A stretch of DNA of 64,000 nucleotides from DATEOR01 sp046733475 (GTDB taxonomy: Bacteria > Actinomycetota > Thermoleophilia > Gaiellales > Gaiellaceae): assembly GCA_046733475.1 (NCBI GenBank), contig JBKPPF010000015.1, positions 1 through 64,000 of the forward strand, read 5' to 3'. Positions 15,347 to 24,324 of the stretch are shown here, piece by piece. The translations under genes and the position numbers were made by a program. Under the pieces are notes generated by a model, which was given only the letters and a program-made list of their open reading frames with translations, was not told the DNA's origin and did no database searches. Numbering within the stretch: the first letter of the stretch is position 1; every line of letters starts with the position of its first letter.

Positions 15347-18300
15347 CCTCGCTTCGCGCTCGGGCGATCGCCTCGACGGCCGCGAAGGCGCCCGCCAGAG
15401 TCGTGATGCAGGGAACGCGGGCGACGAGCGCAGCCTCGCGGATGAGGTAGCCGTCCGAGCGCGCGCCCCGGCCGGCAGGCGTGTTGACGACGAGGTCACA
15501 GCGACGCCGCCGCACGAGGTCGACGACGGTCGCGCTGTCCCCGTCCTCCCCCACCTTGCGCACGCTCGTGACCGGCAGGCCGGCGGCCGCAAGCGCGTGC
15601 GCGGTTCCCGCGGTCGCGCAGAGCTCGAAACCCACATCGACAAGCCTCGAGCCCAGCTCCACGGCCGCCTCCTTGTCGGAATCGCGGACAGAGAGGAACG
15701 CCGTTCCTCCATCCGGGAGCGGCCTGCCCGCCGCGCGCTCGGCCTTGGCGATCGCAGAGGGGAAGTCTGCGGCACTCGCCATCACCTCGCCGGTGGAGCG
15801 CATCTCCGGCCCGAGCACCGGGTCGGCGCCCGGGAAGCGGGCGAACGGAAAGACGGCCGCCTTGACCGACACGTGGCCCTTCGCGTCTCCGGACTCGAGC
15901 CCCAAGTCGGCGAGGCGAGCTCCGGCGGCGAGCCGACACGCGGCGTCGACGAGGTTCACCCCGATCGCCTTGCTCGCGAAGGGAACCGTTCGTGAGGCAC
16001 GCGGGTTCGCCTCGAGGACGTAGAGCTCGTTTCCGACTACCGCGAGCTGAATGTTCACCAGGCCGACCACCCCGAGTGCGGGCGCGAGCTTGCGGACCGT
16101 TTCCTCGACCAGCTCGAGCGCGGCAGACGTGAGCGAAGGCGGCGGGAGAACGCAGGAGGAGTCCCCGGAGTGGACCCCGGCCTCCTCGACGTGCTCCATC
16201 ACCGCTGCGACGAGGGTCTGCGCGCCGTCGCAGAGCGCGTCGACGTCGATCTCGACCGCCCCCTCGAGGAAGCGGTCGACGAGAACGCGACCCACGCCCG
16301 CGGCCGCGGCTCCGACCTCCTCCGGGCCGTAGCAGACGCGCATGTTGCGCCCGCCGAGGACATAGGACGGGCGGACGAGGACCGGGTAGCCGATCTCCTC
16401 CGCGATCTCGATCGCATCTGCCTGGCCCTCCGCCGCTCCCCAGGGCGGGACGTCGATCCCGAGCTCGCCGCAGAGCGCGGCGAAGCGCTCGCGGTCCTCG
16501 GCGAGATCGACTGCGCCGAACGGCGTTCCGAGGATCGCGTAGCCGGCATCCTCAAGCACTCTTGCGAGTCTTAAAGGTGTCTGCCCGCCGAACTGGATGA
16601 CGACGCCGAGCGGCCTCTCGCGCGCGCAGATCTCGAGCACCTCCTCCTCGCCGAGCGGCTCGAAGTAGAGGCGGTCGGATGTGTCGTAGTCGGTGGAGAC
16701 GGTCTCGGGGTTGCAGTTGACCATGACCGCCTCGTAGCCGAGCGCGCGGAAGGTCTTCGCCGCGTGGACGCAGCAGTAGTCGAACTCGATCCCCTGCCCG
16801 ATGCGGTTCGGGCCCGAGCCGAGGATGACGATCGAGTTGCCCGCCGGCCGCGCTTCGTCCTCCTCCCCCCACGTCGAGTACAGGTAGTTGGAGCGCGCCT
16901 CGACCTCGGCCGCGCAGGAGTCCACACGCCGGTAGGCAGGCCGTACGCCCCAGCCGACGCGCGCAGCACGAGTCTCTTCCTCGCTCGTGTTGCACGCAGT
17001 CGCGATCTCTCGGTCGGACCACCCCGCGCTTTTCAGCGCGATCCAGTCGTTTGCGACGAGGTCGGACTTCGTGCGCGTGCAACACAAGTCCGATTTTGCG
17101 CGCTCGAGCTGCGAGAGGAACCACGGGTGCACGCCCTGGGGGAGCGCGTCCAGTGTCGCCCATGGAGTCGCGACTCCGGAGTCGAGCTCCCGGGAGCGCA
17201 TCGCCTTGAGAAAGGCCTCCGTGAACGTGCGCCCGATCCCCATCGCCTCGCCGACGGACTTCATCTGCGTCCCAAGCGTCTCATCCGCGCCGGGGAACTT
17301 CTCGAAGGCGAACCGCGGGAACTTGACGACGACGTAGTCGAGCGTCGGCTCGAAGCTCGCGGGCGTCGTCCCGGTGAGGTCGTTGGGGATCTCGTCGAGC
17401 GTGTAGCCGACGGCCAGCTTGGCCGCGACCTTGGCGATCGGGTAGCCGGTCGCCTTGCTGGCGAGCGCCGACGAGCGCGAGACGCGCGGGTTCATCTCGA
17501 TCACCCGCAGCGCGCCGGTCTCGCGCTCGCGCGCGAACTGGACGTTGGAGCCGCCCGTCTCGACGCCTACCGCTCGGATCACGGCAGCGGCCGCGTTGCG
17601 AAGCTCCTGGTAGGCCTCGTCCGAGAGCGTCATCTGCGGAGCGACGGTCACCGAGTCGCCCGTGTGCACGCCCATCGGGTCGAGGTTCTCGATCGAGCAG
17701 ACCATCACGACGTTGTCGTTTGCGTCGCGCATGACTTCGAGCTCGAACTCGTCCCAGCCGATGAGCGACTCCTCGACGAGCACCTGGCCGACCGGGCTCT
17801 CGCGGAGGCCGCGCTCGAGCCCCGCCTCGAGCCCGTCGCGGTCGTGCACGATCCCGCCCCCGTGGCCGCCGAGGGTGAACGCCGGTCGCAGGATCGCGGG
17901 GAAGTGAAGCTCTGCGGGGAGCCCCTCGGCTTCCGTGACGATCAGCGACTCCGGCACCTTGAGGCCGATATCGCGCACGGTCTCGCGGAAGAGCTCACGG
18001 TCCTCGGCGCGGCGAATCGCCTCGAAGCCGGCGCCGATGAGCTCCACCCCGAGCTCGTCGAGAATCCCGGCCGCCGAAAGGTCGGTCGCGAGGTTCAGCG
18101 CCGTCTGCCCGCCGAGGGTCGGCAGGAGCGCGTCCGGACGCTCGCGCCGTAGGACAGCCGCGACCGATTCGAGGTCGAGCGGCTCGACGTACGTCCGGTC
18201 CGCGAAGCCCGGGTCGGTCATGATCGTCGCCGGGTTCGAGTTGACCACGATCGTGCGGAAGCCCTCGGCGCGGAGAACCTTGAGCGCCTGGCTGCCCGCG

Positions 18301-18383
18301 TAGTCGAACTCGCAGGCCTGCCCGATCACGATCGGGCCCGAGCCGATCACGCAGATCGAGCGGAGGTCACGCCGCTTCGGCAA
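15303..18383 (-). CDS. carB: Carbamoyl-phosphate synthase large subunit
   Basis: Protein of 1026 residues making carbamoyl phosphate for pyrimidines and arginine. It contains two homologous ATP-grasp halves; the first starts ICVIGSGPIVIGQACEFDYAG and the second SIVILGSGPNRIGQGIEFDY (about residue 510), each followed by the LGGQTALNLA or FGGQTPLRLA loop. A C-terminal MGS-like allosteric domain follows (SVRDSDKEAAVELGSRL…VVNTPAGRG). It is slightly shorter than the 1073 residues of E. coli. It overlaps carA by 17 bp and lies in the pyr operon. Confidence 0.97.
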   Translation of the reverse strand: MPKRRDLRSICVIGSGPIVIGQACEFDYAGSQALKVLRAEGFRTIVVNSNPATIMTDPGFADRTYVEPLDLESVAAVLRRERPDALLPTLGGQTALNLATDLSAAGILDELGVELIGAGFEAIRRAEDRELFRETVRDIGLKVPESLIVTEAEGLPAELHFPAILRPAFTLGGHGGGIVHDRDGLEAGLERGLRESPVGQVLVEESLIGWDEFELEVMRDANDNVVMVCSIENLDPMGVHTGDSVTVAPQMTLSDEAYQELRNAAAAVIRAVGVETGGSNVQFARERETGALRVIEMNPRVSRSSALASKATGYPIAKVAAKLAVGYTLDEIPNDLTGTTPASFEPTLDYVVVKFPRFAFEKFPGADETLGTQMKSVGEAMGIGRTFTEAFLKAMRSRELDSGVATPWATLDALPQGVHPWFLSQLERAKSDLCCTRTKSDLVANDWIALKSAGWSDREIATACNTSEEETRAARVGWGVRPAYRRVDSCAAEVEARSNYLYSTWGEEDEARPAGNSIVILGSGPNRIGQGIEFDYCCVHAAKTFRALGYEAVMVNCNPETVSTDYDTSDRLYFEPLGEEEVLEICARERPLGVVIQFGGQTPLRLARVLEDAGYAILGTPFGAVDLAEDRERFAALCGELGIDVPPWGAAEGQADAIEIAEEIGYPVLVRPSYVLGGRNMRVCYGPEEVGAAAAGVGRVLVDRFLEGAVEIDVDALCDGAQTLVAAVMEHVEEAGVHSGDSSCVLPPPSLTSAALELVEETVRKLAPALGVVGLVNIQLAVVGNELYVLEANPRASRTVPFASKAIGVNLVDAACRLAAGARLADLGLESGDAKGHVSVKAAVFPFARFPGADPVLGPEMRSTGEVMASAADFPSAIAKAERAAGRPLPDGGTAFLSVRDSDKEAAVELGSRLVDVGFELCATAGTAHALAAAGLPVTSVRKVGEDGDSATVVDLVRRRRCDLVVNTPAGRGARSDGYLIREAALVARVPCITTLAGAFAAVEAIARARSEDALSLQERVAKRTA

Positions 18384-19410
18384 CGCGCACCTCCTCGACC
18401 CACGACTCGATCAGATAGCGAGCGTCGTGTGGCCCGGGACCGGCCTCCGGATGGAACTGCACCGAACGCGCGCGCTCACCGGAAAGCGCGAGTCCCTCGA
18501 CGGTGCCGTCGTACAGCGAGATATGAGCGACCTCGGGACGGTCACCCTTGACCGCGAAGCCGTGGTTCTGGCTCGTGACGAGCACGCGGTTCGCGCGCAG
18601 GTCGAGCACCGGGTGGTTGGCGCCGCGGTGCCCGAACGGGAGCTTGAAGGTCTCGAACCCTGTCGCGAGCGCGAGCAGCTGGTGGCCGAGGCAAATGCCG
18701 AGGAGCGGCACGCGCCCGATCAGCTCGGCGACCACCGCCGCCTCCGCGGGAAGCGCGGCCGGGTCGCCGGGCCCGTTCGAGAGGACGATGCCGTCGTGGC
18801 CGGCGTTGAGGAGGGTCTGCGCGTCGGTCGAGTGCGGGTAGACCATCACGCGGGCTCCCGCGGCGACCGCGCGCTCGACGATCGAGCGCTTGCACCCGTA
18901 GTCCAGGACTCCGACCGAGACCCCGCCCCGGCCGACCGTGTAGGGCGTCTCGGTCGAGACGCCGGCGACGAGCGCCTGCCCTTCCATCCCCGCCCTCACC
19001 CGCACCTGGGCGAGCACCTCCTCGACGGAGGCGTTGCCGGCCACGGCAGCCGCGCGCATGGCTCCGCGCTGCCGCAACCGCAGGACGAGGGAGCGCGTGT
19101 CGATCTCTTCGAGCGCGACGATGCCCTGCGCCGCGAGCCAGCGCGGCCACTCGAGGCCGGTCGCCTGGCGCATGAGCACCGCCCGCGCGTGCGCCGCGGT
19201 CGACTCGGAGCGCGCGGGAGAAACGCCATAGTTGCCGACCATCGGTGCGGTGAAGCAGACGAGCTGTTCCGCATAGCTCGGGTCGGTGACGATCTCCTGG
19301 TAGCCCGTCATCGCGGTCGTGAAGACCGCCTCCCCGAAGGCGACGTCGTGAGCGCCTACGGACCGACCGTGGAACACGCTTCCGTCCTCGAGAACCAGAA
19401 ACCCCGTCAT
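18367..19410 (-). CDS. carA: Carbamoyl-phosphate synthase small subunit
   Basis: Glutaminase subunit of 347 residues that feeds ammonia to CarB. The N-terminal CPSase_sm_chain domain shows VFTTAMTGYQEIVTDPSYA. The C-terminal class I amidotransferase has the nucleophile elbow LLGICLGHQLLALA and the partner His/Glu in VQFHPEAGPGPHD, with SNGPGDPAAL before it. All catalytic residues are present. The ATG overlaps the pyrC stop by 4 bp. Confidence 0.97.
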   Translation of the reverse strand: MTGFLVLEDGSVFHGRSVGAHDVAFGEAVFTTAMTGYQEIVTDPSYAEQLVCFTAPMVGNYGVSPARSESTAAHARAVLMRQATGLEWPRWLAAQGIVALEEIDTRSLVLRLRQRGAMRAAAVAGNASVEEVLAQVRVRAGMEGQALVAGVSTETPYTVGRGGVSVGVLDYGCKRSIVERAVAAGARVMVYPHSTDAQTLLNAGHDGIVLSNGPGDPAALPAEAAVVAELIGRVPLLGICLGHQLLALATGFETFKLPFGHRGANHPVLDLRANRVLVTSQNHGFAVKGDRPEVAHISLYDGTVEGLALSGERARSVQFHPEAGPGPHDARYLIESWVEEVRVAEAA

Positions 19411-20699
19411 GCCGTGTAGGCCAGCTTCCCGTTGGCGACGGTCTCCACGACCTTGCCGTTGAGGGTCTGCCCGAGGAGCCAGGAGTTGGGCGAGCGCGAC
19501 CGGAAGCCGCTCTCCTCGACGCGCCAGGTCCGCTCGAGGTCGAGGACGACGAGATTCGCCGGGGCGCCGACCGCGATTCGCGGCCGCTCCAGCCCGTAGA
19601 TGCGGGCCGGCCCGGCGCTCATGCGATCGATCAGCGCGGAGAGCGAAAGCGTCCCGGGCTCGACCAGGCGCGTGTAGAGAACCGAGAACGCCGTCTCGAG
19701 GCCGGTGACCCCGAAGGGCGCCTCCTCGAACGGAACGTCCTTCTCGTGACGTGCGTGTGGCGCGTGGTCGGTGGCGATCGCCTCGATCGTCCCGTCCTTC
19801 AGCGCCTCGAGGAGCGCCTGCCGGTCTTCCTCCGCCCGAAGCGGCGGGTTCATCTTGACGTTGGGGTCGAGCGACCGCACGGCCTCGTCGGTCAGGCAGA
19901 GGTGGTGAGGGGTTACCTCGCCGCTCGCCTGCACGCCGGCGGAACGAGCGCTTCTCAGCTCGTCGACGGACTCGCGTGCGGACAAATGGAGGACGTGGAT
20001 CGGCTGGTTCTCGTAGGCGGCGAGCATCAGGTCGCGGCCGACCATCAGGCTCTCGGCCACCGACGGATAGCCGCCGAACCCGAGCTCCGCCGACACGAGC
20101 CCCTCGTGCACGTGGCCGCCGCGCGAAAGCGCTGCCTCTTCGCAGTGGACGGCGATGCGCCTGCCCGTGACCGCGTGGTACTGGAGCGCACGGCGCAGGA
20201 GGCCCGGCGATGCGACGGGGCGTCCGTCGTCGCTGAATCCGGCCGCACCGCGCTCGGCGAGCTCGATCATCTCCGTCAGCTCGGCGCCCTCCTGCCCCTT
20301 GCTGATCGCGGCGAAGAATCCCACCGGGATCTCGGCGTCGTCCTTCGCGCGCTCGACCAGGGCGCCGAGCACGGCCGCCGAGTCCACCGCGGGCTCGGTG
20401 TTCGGCATGGCGAGAATGGCGCAGTAGCCGCCCGCTGCCGCCGCCTTCGTGCCGGACGCGATGTCCTCCTCGTCCTCCCGCCCGGGCGTGCGAAGGTGGA
20501 CGTGCGGATCGACGAACGCCGGCGCGACGACGCGCCAGTCACCGCCGGAGCCGGGCTCGATCTTCGTGATCACGCCCGCCTCGACGGTGAGGTTCAGCGT
20601 CTCGTCGATGCCCTCGGTCGGGTCGACGACACGCACGCCCTCGTAGGTCAGGTCATCCTTGCGGCCGTTGCCGCCGAACAGGGTCTGCTCCGTCGCCAT
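19407..20699 (-). CDS. pyrC: Dihydroorotase
   Basis: Amidohydrolase of 430 residues cyclising carbamoyl aspartate to dihydroorotate. The metal-binding entry motif is FVDPHVHLRTPGRE (HxH plus substrate Arg), followed by AMPNTEPAVDS. Further ligands are VHCEEAA and VLHLSARESVDELR, and the last metal Asp is in AIATDHAPHARHEKDVPF. This is the type I (PyrC of Gram-positives) layout. The ATG abuts the pyrB stop without a gap, so translation is probably coupled. Confidence 0.96.
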   Translation of the reverse strand: MATEQTLFGGNGRKDDLTYEGVRVVDPTEGIDETLNLTVEAGVITKIEPGSGGDWRVVAPAFVDPHVHLRTPGREDEEDIASGTKAAAAGGYCAILAMPNTEPAVDSAAVLGALVERAKDDAEIPVGFFAAISKGQEGAELTEMIELAERGAAGFSDDGRPVASPGLLRRALQYHAVTGRRIAVHCEEAALSRGGHVHEGLVSAELGFGGYPSVAESLMVGRDLMLAAYENQPIHVLHLSARESVDELRSARSAGVQASGEVTPHHLCLTDEAVRSLDPNVKMNPPLRAEEDRQALLEALKDGTIEAIATDHAPHARHEKDVPFEEAPFGVTGLETAFSVLYTRLVEPGTLSLSALIDRMSAGPARIYGLERPRIAVGAPANLVVLDLERTWRVEESGFRSRSPNSWLLGQTLNGKVVETVANGKLAYTA

Positions 20700-21698
20700 C
20701 TACGCCACCGCCTCGATCTCAGCGACCTTCACCTCGACGGGACCTTGGGTGAGGAGGTCGTACAGGACTGCCATCCGGACGACAAGGCCGCTTCGCACCT
20801 GGCGCTCGATGAGCGCGTCGGCCGCGTCCGCCACCACCGAATCGATCTCGACTCCGCGGTTCATCGGCCCCGGGTGCATGACCTTCTGCCCGGGTCGCAG
20901 CCGCTCGGGCGTCACGCCCCAGCGCGCGGTGTACTCGCGCAGGCTCGGGACGTAGTTCGCGCCCTCGAGCATGCGCTCCTTCTGCATGCGGAGGACGTAG
21001 ACCACGTCGGCGGCCTTGATCGTCTCGATGTCGTAGGAGACTTCGCAGCCCATGGCCTCGATCCCGCGCGGGATCAGCGGCGGCGGGCCGACGACGGTCA
21101 CGCGCGCGCCCATGAGGACGAGCGCCTGGATGTCGGAGCGCGCGACCCGCGAATGGAGGACGTCTCCGACGATCGCCACGTGTAACCCGGCGATCCCGCC
21201 GAGCTCCTCGTCGATCGTGTAGAGGTCGAGGAGGGCCTGGGTCGGATGCTGGTGCGTCCCGTCGCCGGCGTTCACGACATGCGCCGTGGTCGTGTTCGCG
21301 ATCACCTGGGGCGCGCCTATGTGCGGGTGGCGAAGGACGATGACGTCGGGGTCGTAAGCGCCGATCGTCAGTGCCGTGTCCTTCAGTGACTCGCCCTTGT
21401 CCACCGCGGAGCCCGACGCCTTGATCGACATGACGTCCGCGGAGAGCCGCTTCGCGGCGAGCTCGAAGCTCGACGACGTCCGCGTCGAGGACTCGAAGAA
21501 CATGTTCACGACGGTGCGGCCCTTGAGCGCCGGGAGCTTCTTCACCTCGCGGTCGAGCGAGGCGGAGAACGTGCGTGCCAGCGCGAGGAGCCGCTCCACG
21601 TCGTCCTTCGTCAGGTCTGTGATCGAGATGAGGTGCCGCCGCCCGGGGCCTCGGGGCGGCAGGAGCTCGTCTCGGATCAACGGTGTCACTTCGGCCAT
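20700..21698 (-). CDS. pyrB: Aspartate carbamoyltransferase catalytic subunit
   Basis: Enzyme of 332 residues joining carbamoyl phosphate and aspartate. The carbamoyl phosphate motif is FFESSTRTSSSFELAA, followed by the SxKGESLKDT loop, HPHIGAPQ, the DGTHQHPTQALLDL segment and MHPGPMNRGVEID near the C-terminus. There is no pyrI-type regulatory subunit nearby; control is through PyrR instead. It starts 4 bp after the pyrR stop. Confidence 0.97.
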   Translation of the reverse strand: MAEVTPLIRDELLPPRGPGRRHLISITDLTKDDVERLLALARTFSASLDREVKKLPALKGRTVVNMFFESSTRTSSSFELAAKRLSADVMSIKASGSAVDKGESLKDTALTIGAYDPDVIVLRHPHIGAPQVIANTTTAHVVNAGDGTHQHPTQALLDLYTIDEELGGIAGLHVAIVGDVLHSRVARSDIQALVLMGARVTVVGPPPLIPRGIEAMGCEVSYDIETIKAADVVYVLRMQKERMLEGANYVPSLREYTARWGVTPERLRPGQKVMHPGPMNRGVEIDSVVADAADALIERQVRSGLVVRMAVLYDLLTQGPVEVKVAEIEAVA

Positions 21699-21702
21699 GC
21701 GT

Positions 21703-22278
21703 TCACTCCTCGGTTTCGGGGATGAGAAGGACTCGGTCGAGTTCGTCCACCTCGACGAGCTGCACCTGAACGCGCTCGCCGCGGGCGGTCGGAAGGTTTT
21801 TGCCGATGTAGTCGGGCCGGATCGGAAGCTCGCGATGCCCGCGGTCGACGAGGCATGCGAGCTGAACGCGGGCGGGCCGGCCGTACTCGAAGAGGGTCTC
21901 GATCGCGGCCCGGATCGTGCGGCCGGTATAGAGGACGTCGTCCACGAGGACGCACGTCATTCCTTCGAGCGGAAAGTCGAGCTTCGTCGCCTTCACGACG
22001 GGTTGGGCGTGTAAGGGCCGCTCACCGCCGCGGACGACCACGTCGTCGCGATGAAAGGTGATGTCGACGCTCCCGAGCGCGACCTCGACGCCGCCGAAGT
22101 CTTCGATCAGGCGCCGGAGCCGCTGGGCAAGCGGCACGCCGCGGGTCTGGATGCCGACGAGCGCGACGGTCGTGAGGTCGCTGTTCCCCTCGACGATCTC
22201 ATGGGCGATGCGGGCGATCGTCCGGTTCAACGCCTCCGAATCCAGGAGAAGGCGCCCTGCATCGACATGTGCAGCCAC
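21703..22278 (-). CDS. pyrR: Bifunctional pyrimidine operon regulator/uracil phosphoribosyltransferase PyrR
   Basis: RNA-binding regulator of 191 residues that senses UMP/UTP and represses the pyr operon; it also has weak UPRT activity. The phosphoribosyltransferase motif VLVDDVLYTGRTIRAA is present, along with the VALVGIQTRGVPLA N-terminal segment and the basic face of the PRTase fold. Among upstream candidates I prefer the GTG at 22278, because the Shine-Dalgarno AAAGGAG at 22291-22285 is spaced correctly from it. That Shine-Dalgarno is also the 3' arm of a PyrR-binding hairpin, which points to autoregulation at translation. Confidence 0.95.
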   Translation of the reverse strand: MAAHVDAGRLLLDSEALNRTIARIAHEIVEGNSDLTTVALVGIQTRGVPLAQRLRRLIEDFGGVEVALGSVDITFHRDDVVVRGGERPLHAQPVVKATKLDFPLEGMTCVLVDDVLYTGRTIRAAIETLFEYGRPARVQLACLVDRGHRELPIRPDYIGKNLPTARGERVQVQLVEVDELDRVLLIPETEE

Positions 22279-22286
22279 AAGCAACT

Positions 22287-22317
22287 CCTTTCCGGCCTCT
22301 CTGGACCGAGTTAAAGG
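22287..22317 (-). promoter_or_regulatory. PyrR-binding leader hairpin overlapping the pyrR ribosome-binding site
   Basis: Read on the minus strand: CCTTT (22317-22313), then CGG, the loop TCCAGAGAGG, CCG, and AAAGG (22291-22287). The loop TCCAGAGAGGC matches the PyrR recognition consensus (ARUCCNGNGAGGYU) known from Bacillus and actinobacterial pyr leaders. The outer stem pairs with the AAAGG of the pyrR Shine-Dalgarno. PyrR bound to UMP would hold the site closed and block translation, as described for Mycobacterium smegmatis. No attenuator-type terminator hairpin is present between this element and the gene. Confidence 0.85.
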
Positions 22318-22332
22318 CGTGCGGGCAGTAGG

Positions 22333-23115
22333 TTAGCCGTGCGTGCGGACGGCGTCGAGCGGAGAGGCGTCTGCGGTGACGATCAGCCACTCGAGCCGGT
22401 ATTCGAGTTTTTCGGGAATCTGTGCCTCCGCGGCGGCGAGTCCCCGCTCGTACTCGGCCTGGGCGATCAGGTTCAACGTCGAGATGTACTGCCCCCGAAT
22501 CCGCTCCAGCGCCTCGGCGCGAGACAGCGTTCCCGGCTGAGTGAGAGTCTCGGTCCGCACTCCCGCGAAGCCGGCGTCTTCGAGCTCGGCTTCGAGTGTC
22601 GATGGGTCCGGAAACCGTGCGCGGTCGATCTCGGCGACCGACGGGAAGAGATCGTTCAGCCAGTACCGGCCGAAGTGCTCCGGGTCGAATGTGGCGATCA
22701 CGATCCGCCCGCCCGGAACGAGCACGCGCGCCGCCTCTGCGAGCGCCCGCGGACGGTCGAGGTGGTGCACCGAGAGCCGCATGACGACTCGCTCGAACCA
22801 CCCGTCTTTGAACGGAAGCGCCTCGCCCGCGCCTTCCTTGAATCGAGCCCGCGACTCCTTCGCCTGCGCCTCGGCCAGCATCTCCGGCGAAGAGTCGACC
22901 CCCCACACCTTCCCTCCGCGCTCCGCGAGCGCAAGGGCGAGCGTGCCGGTGCCGCACCCGACGTCGAGCGTGCGACGGCCGGCCAGGTCTCCCGCGGCCA
23001 CGAGCAGGTCGAAGAGCCGCCACCACTTTTCGTCGACCGGCCGCAGCCGGTCGTACGAGCCCGCGATCGCGCCGAAGTGCGACGCGGGCGGTCTAGCGTC
23101 CGCCGATGAGCTCAT
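22333..23115 (-). CDS. SAM-dependent methyltransferase (class I, UbiE/Methyltransf_11 type)
   Basis: Protein of 260 residues with unknown methyl acceptor. The SAM-binding motif I is RTLDVGCGTGTLALALAERG (about residues 48-67). It is followed by the acidic loop VWGVDSSPEML, motif II in FERVVMRLSVHHLDRP and the post motif VLVPGGRIVIATFDP. This is the typical small-molecule methyltransferase fold; a C-terminal helical part may give specificity. It overlaps the DUF2007 gene by 23 bp and is followed by the pyr leader, whose promoter may lie within its 3' end. Confidence 0.88.
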   Translation of the reverse strand: MSSSADARPPASHFGAIAGSYDRLRPVDEKWWRLFDLLVAAGDLAGRRTLDVGCGTGTLALALAERGGKVWGVDSSPEMLAEAQAKESRARFKEGAGEALPFKDGWFERVVMRLSVHHLDRPRALAEAARVLVPGGRIVIATFDPEHFGRYWLNDLFPSVAEIDRARFPDPSTLEAELEDAGFAGVRTETLTQPGTLSRAEALERIRGQYISTLNLIAQAEYERGLAAAEAQIPEKLEYRLEWLIVTADASPLDAVRTHG

Positions 23116-23326
23116 CCGGATCGGTCATCGCCTCGATAGCGTCCTGAGCCGCCTCGAGCGAGCCTTCCGGGACGAGCACCTTCTGCGGCGCGTCAGCGAG
23201 TGCCGTCGGATGTGTCTCGACGGCCGACTCGAGCTCCGACTGGATCCCCGCGGAGCGCAGGATGGTCTGAATCTCCTCCGCCTCCGCGAGGTCGCTCGCC
23301 ATGATCGCCTGAACCATCCTTGTCAT
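23093..23326 (-). CDS. DUF2007 family small protein
   Basis: Protein of 77 residues. Its layout (VQAIMASDLAEAEEIQTILR, then SAGIQSELES, then KVLVPEGSLEAAQDAIEAM) is the ferredoxin-like DUF2007 fold, sometimes called putative signal transducing protein. Function is unknown. The ATG is preceded by GAGGAGGGGGAGC, a good ribosome-binding site. The first 134 bp lie inside the RNase Z reading frame, in a different frame. Either the overlap is real or rnz lost its natural stop. Confidence 0.75.
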   Translation of the reverse strand: MTRMVQAIMASDLAEAEEIQTILRSAGIQSELESAVETHPTALADAPQKVLVPEGSLEAAQDAIEAMTDPDELIGGR

Positions 23327-24296
23327 GCAGCTCCCCCTCCTCGTGCCGGCCCAACGCCCCGCCCTTCACGAGCCGGGGCCCGCCCCGCTCCGGGAAGCGG
23401 ACGTCGATGATATCGAAGTCCTTCGGGACGACGGTCTCGGGAAAGACGGCCTGCGCCTCGCGGACGATCTCCGGCCCGAAGTAGCGGTTCGACAGGTGGG
23501 TGAGGGCCAGCAGGTGCACTCCGGCTGCGAGCGCCAGCTCGGCCGCGCTCGTCGCGGTGGCGTGCAGTGTCTCCTCGGCCCGCTCCCGCTCCTCGACCGA
23601 GAACGTCGCTTCGTGGACGAGGACGTCCGCGTCCTTCGCAGCCTCGAGCACGGAGTCGGCTGCCCGCGTGTCCCCGGCGAGGACGACCGTCCTCCCGGAC
23701 CGCGCTGGACCGAGCACCCGTTCAGGGCTCACCGCGGTCCCATCGGGAAGCTCGACGGTCTCGCCGTCCTGCAGGCGTCCGAAGAGCGGCCCCTCCGGGA
23801 CGCCGAGGCGCTTCGCCTCCTCGAGGTCGAAGCGGCCCGGGCGCGCCTCCTCGACGAGCGCATACCCGTTCGCCGACAGGCCGTGCTCGACTGCGAACGC
23901 TTCGATCCGGTAGTCCTGCCGCGCGACGCTCTCGCCCGGCAGCAGCTCGACGAGGGTCAGCTCGTAGCTGAGCCGCCCGAAGACGCGCCGCAGAATTCCG
24001 AAGAGATCGTTGAGCCCCGGCGGGCCGTAGACGGTCAGCGGCACCTCACGGCCCCTGAGGGCGAAAGTCTTCAGCATTCCCGGGAGCCCGAGGTAGTGGT
24101 CGGCGTGGTAGTGCGTCAGGAAGATTTGGGGAAGCTCGACGAGCCCCACCGTTGAGCGCAGAAGCTGGCGCTGCGTCCCCTCGCCGCAGTCGACGAGAAT
24201 CCGCTCCCCGCCGCGGCGGAGAAGCGTGCCGGCGAGCCCGCGCTTGGCGGTGGGCACCGAGCCGGAGGTTCCGAGGAAGACGAGGTCGAGGTCCAC
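23193..24296 (-). CDS. rnz: Ribonuclease Z
   Basis: Metallo-beta-lactamase nuclease that trims tRNA 3' ends, 367 residues as the frame is written. Zinc site motifs are IFLTHYHADHYLGLPGM (HxHxDH), VVLAGDTRAAD (Asp) and LLALTHLSNRY (His); the exosite and PxKxxGRL-type arm are consistent. The family normally ends about 45 residues earlier, near RFPERGGPRLVKGG. The extra Gly/Asp/His-rich tail lies over the DUF2007 gene in another frame, so a lost stop or a frameshift near 23330 is likely. Confidence 0.9.
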   Translation of the reverse strand: MDLDLVFLGTSGSVPTAKRGLAGTLLRRGGERILVDCGEGTQRQLLRSTVGLVELPQIFLTHYHADHYLGLPGMLKTFALRGREVPLTVYGPPGLNDLFGILRRVFGRLSYELTLVELLPGESVARQDYRIEAFAVEHGLSANGYALVEEARPGRFDLEEAKRLGVPEGPLFGRLQDGETVELPDGTAVSPERVLGPARSGRTVVLAGDTRAADSVLEAAKDADVLVHEATFSVEERERAEETLHATATSAAELALAAGVHLLALTHLSNRYFGPEIVREAQAVFPETVVPKDFDIIDVRFPERGGPRLVKGGALGRHEEGELHDKDGSGDHGERPRGGGGDSDHPALRGDPVGARVGRRDTSDGTR

Positions 24297-24324
24297 AGCC
24301 GGAGTTTAGGCGCGGCCGCCCTCA

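Noticed and set aside
15347..15775. Longer PyrK start inside carB
   Set aside because: The extra 143 residues are Arg/Ser/Pro-rich shadow sequence, and the PyrK family length is reached from 15346.
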